Source: Miscanthus floridulus
Lineage: Eukaryota; Streptophyta; Magnoliopsida; Poales; Poaceae
Assembly (NCBI RefSeq): GCF_019320115.1
Contig: NC_089581.1
Span: 11,037,707-11,101,706 of the forward strand
DNA length: 64,000 bases
Direction: 5' to 3'
The number at the start of each line of letters is the position of its first letter. The first letter of the stretch is position 1. The notes below the pieces were generated by a model, which was given only the letters and a program-made list of their open reading frames with translations, had not been told where the DNA came from and did not search any database. Position numbers and translations under genes: made by a program. Shown here one piece after another: positions 61,885 through 64,000 of the stretch.

Positions 61885-64000
61885 CAACAACAACAACAAA
61901 GCCTTTAAGTCCCAAACAAGTTGGGGTAGGCTAGAGTTGAAACCCAGCAGAAGCAATCGGTTCAGGCACGTGAATAGCTGTCTTCCAAGCACTCCTATCT
62001 AAGGCTAAGTCTTTGGGTATATTCCATCCTTTCAAGTCTTCTTTTATTGCCTCTACCCAAGTTAGCTTCGGTCTTCCTCTGCCTCTCTTCACGTTACTAT
62101 CCTAGCTTAGGATTCCACTACGCACCGGTGCCTCTGGAGGTCTCCGTTGGACATGTCCAAACCATCTCAACCGGTGTTGGACAAGCTTTTCTTCAATTGG
62201 TGCTACCCCTAATCTATCACATATATCATCGTTCCGAACTCGATCCCTTCTTGTATGACCGCAAATCCAACGCAACATACGTATTTCCGCGACACTTATC
62301 TGTTGAACATGTCGTCTTTTCGTAGGCCAACATTCTACACCATACAACATAGCAGGTCTAATCGTCATCCTATAAAACTTGCCTTTTAGCTTTTGTGGTA
62401 TCCTTTTATCACATAGGACACCAGATGCTTGCCGCCACTTCATCTACCCTGCTTTGATAGTATGGCTAACATCTTCATCAATATTCTCGTCCCTCTGTAG
62501 CATTGATCATAAATATCGAAATGTATCCTTCCTAGGCACTACTTGACCTTCCAAACTAATATCTTCATCTTCCCGAGTAGTAGTGCCGAAGTTACATCTC
62601 ATATACTCAGTTTTAGTTCTACTGAGTCTAAAACCTTTGGACTCCAAAGTCTCCCGCCATAACTCCAGTTTCTGATTTACTCCTGTCCGGCTTTCATCAA
62701 CTAGCACTACATCGTCTGCGAAAAGCATACATCAAGGGATGTCCCCTTGTATGTCCCTTGTGACCTCATCCATCACTAAGGCAAACAAATAAGGGCTCAA
62801 AGTTGACCCTTGATGTAGTCCTATCCTAATCGGAAAGTCATCCGTGTCTCCATCACTTGTTCGAACTCTAGTCACAACATTGTTGTACATGTCCTTAATG
62901 AGCCCGACGTATTTCGTTGGGACTTTATGTTTGTCCAAAGCCCACCACATAACATTCCTTGGTATTTTATCATAAGCCTTCTCCAAGTCAATAAAAACCA
63001 GTGTAGGTCATTTTTCTTCTCCCTATACCGCTTCATAACTTGTCTTATTAAGAAAATAGCTTTCATGGTTGACCTTCCGGGCATGAAACCAAATTGGTTC
63101 ATAGAGACCCGCGTTATTGCTCTCAAGCAATGCTCAATAACTCTCTCCCATAGCTTCATAGTATGACTCATCAACTTAATTCCCCGGTAATTAGTACAAC
63201 TTTGAATATCCCCTTTATTCTTGTAGATCGATACCAATATACTTCTGCTACACTCGTCAGGCATCTTGTTCAATCGAAAAATATGGTTAAACAGCTTGGT
63301 TAGCCATATTATAGCTATGTCCCCAAGGCATCTCCACACCTCAATTGGGATACCATCCGGTCCCATTGCCTTACCTCCTTTCATCCTTTTCAACGCCTCT
63401 CTGACCTCAGATTCTTGGATTCTCCGCACAAAGCGCCTATTGGTGTCATCAAAAGTGTCATCCAACTGAAAAGTTGTGTCCGTATTCTCACCATTGAACA
63501 ATTTGTCAAAATACTCTTGCCATCGATGTCGGATCTCATCCTCCTTCACCAAGAGATGCTCCCTTTCATCCTTAATGCACTTAACTTGGTTGAAGTCTCT
63601 TGTCTTTCTCTCACGAACCCTAGCCATCCTATAAATGTCCTTCTCTCCTTCCTTAGTACTCAAATGTTGGTAAAGATCCTCATACGCTCTACCATTTGCC
63701 ACACTTACAGCTCACTTTGCAGTCTTCCTTGCCACCTTGTGCTTCTCTATGTTGTCCACACTCCTTTCATGGTACAAGCGTCTATAACACTCTTTCTTCT
63801 CCTTAATAGCTCTTTGGACTTCCTCGTTCCACCACCAAGGATCTTTAGCCTCACCTCCACTTCCTTTGGTTACTCCACACACCTCTGAGGCCACTTTCCG
63901 AATGTTGGTTGCCATCTTCTCCCACATGTTGTTTATGTCATCTTCTTCCTTCCAAGAGCCCTCTTTGATAACCCTTTCCCTGAATACCTCTGACGTCTCC
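61885..64000 (-). mobile_element. RTE-type LINE, 3' part (5' end outside window)
   Basis: A minus-strand element whose 3' end is a short (TTG)n tail (CAACAACAACAA at 61885-61898 on the plus strand), as in plant RTE LINEs. Just inside is the common 3' end GGCTTTAAGTCCCAAACAAGTT read from the plus strand. The coding remains cover the RT domain and its C-terminal tail. It lies in the intron upstream of the first visible isomerase exon, or separates that exon from the missing 5' exons. The family inserts by target-primed reverse transcription. Confidence 0.85.
61930..63930 (-). pseudogene. RTE LINE reverse transcriptase, broken
   Basis: From right to left: WEKMATNIRKVASEVCGVT, then MGPDGIPIEVWRCLGD, SILVSIYKNKGDIQSCTNYR and FMPGRSTMKAIFLIRQVMKR. 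A frameshift near 63005 leads to MEKAYDKIPRNVMWWAL and GLHQGSTLSPYLFALVMDE. A TGA near 62730 precedes [13 protein letters not shown], the catalytic FADD motif. Another shift near 62500 leads to WRQASGVLCDKRIPQKLKGK, then LRWFGHVQRRP, ending with KTAIHVPEP. Stops at about 63712, 62730 and 62102 also break it. It would be the polymerase that copies the element. Confidence 0.83.

Overview
The window is nuclear DNA of a grass. Genes have GT-AG introns, the coding exons are GC-rich, and the spaces between genes are packed with nested LTR retrotransposons, LINEs, MITEs and a large Mutator-like element (MULE). The transposon families (Sirevirus-type Copia LTRs ending TGAAAG...CTTTCA, MULE with plant mobile domain) suggest a panicoid/Andropogoneae grass (sorghum, sugarcane or Miscanthus kind). 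That placement is an inference. Several host genes are broken, as expected for a redundant copy in a polyploid or duplicated region.

Host genes, left to right: (1) 3' exons of the histone chaperone HIRA (+, 2-1865), apparently intact. (2) A GDSL esterase/lipase gene on the minus strand, whose 3' end (2633-2751) and 5' part (29782-30443) are separated by 27 kb of transposon. (3) A single-exon gene (+, 33418-35883) for a very acidic 821-residue protein with a C-terminal membrane anchor; I do not recognise it. (4) A GYF-domain (EXA1-like) gene on the minus strand (36730-48786), now a pseudogene: an L1-type LINE fragment stands where the GYF domain should be, and there are several frameshifts and stops. 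(5) An intact PERK-type proline-rich receptor-like kinase (+, 54731-56990). (6) The 3' thirteen exons of cytosolic glucose-6-phosphate isomerase (-, 58299-61786) with a 2-bp coding deletion, followed by an RTE-type LINE running off the right edge.

The central find is the block 2752-29781. It is bounded by about 200-bp terminal inverted repeats and an imperfect 9-bp target duplication (ACGTtGTCC / ACGTcGTCC). It sits inside the GDSL coding sequence, which reads on correctly across the duplication. Without later insertions the element is about 10 kb. It carried a MuDR-type transposase, a plant mobile domain, a GRF-type zinc-finger gene on the plus strand with its own TATA box, and a second GRF-type gene convergent from the right end. 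All are now decayed. Into it landed a solo LTR (10251-11715, duplication CTTGG), a truncated reversed LTR (12982-14872) and a 13-kb Sirevirus-like Copia element (15399-28759, duplication CTTGT). The 5' LTR of that Copia element was itself hit by a 3.7-kb solo LTR (16292-20038, duplication ATGAC). The nesting is four levels deep: GDSL gene, MULE, Copia element, solo LTR.

No rRNA, tRNA, CRISPR or plasmid-like feature was seen.
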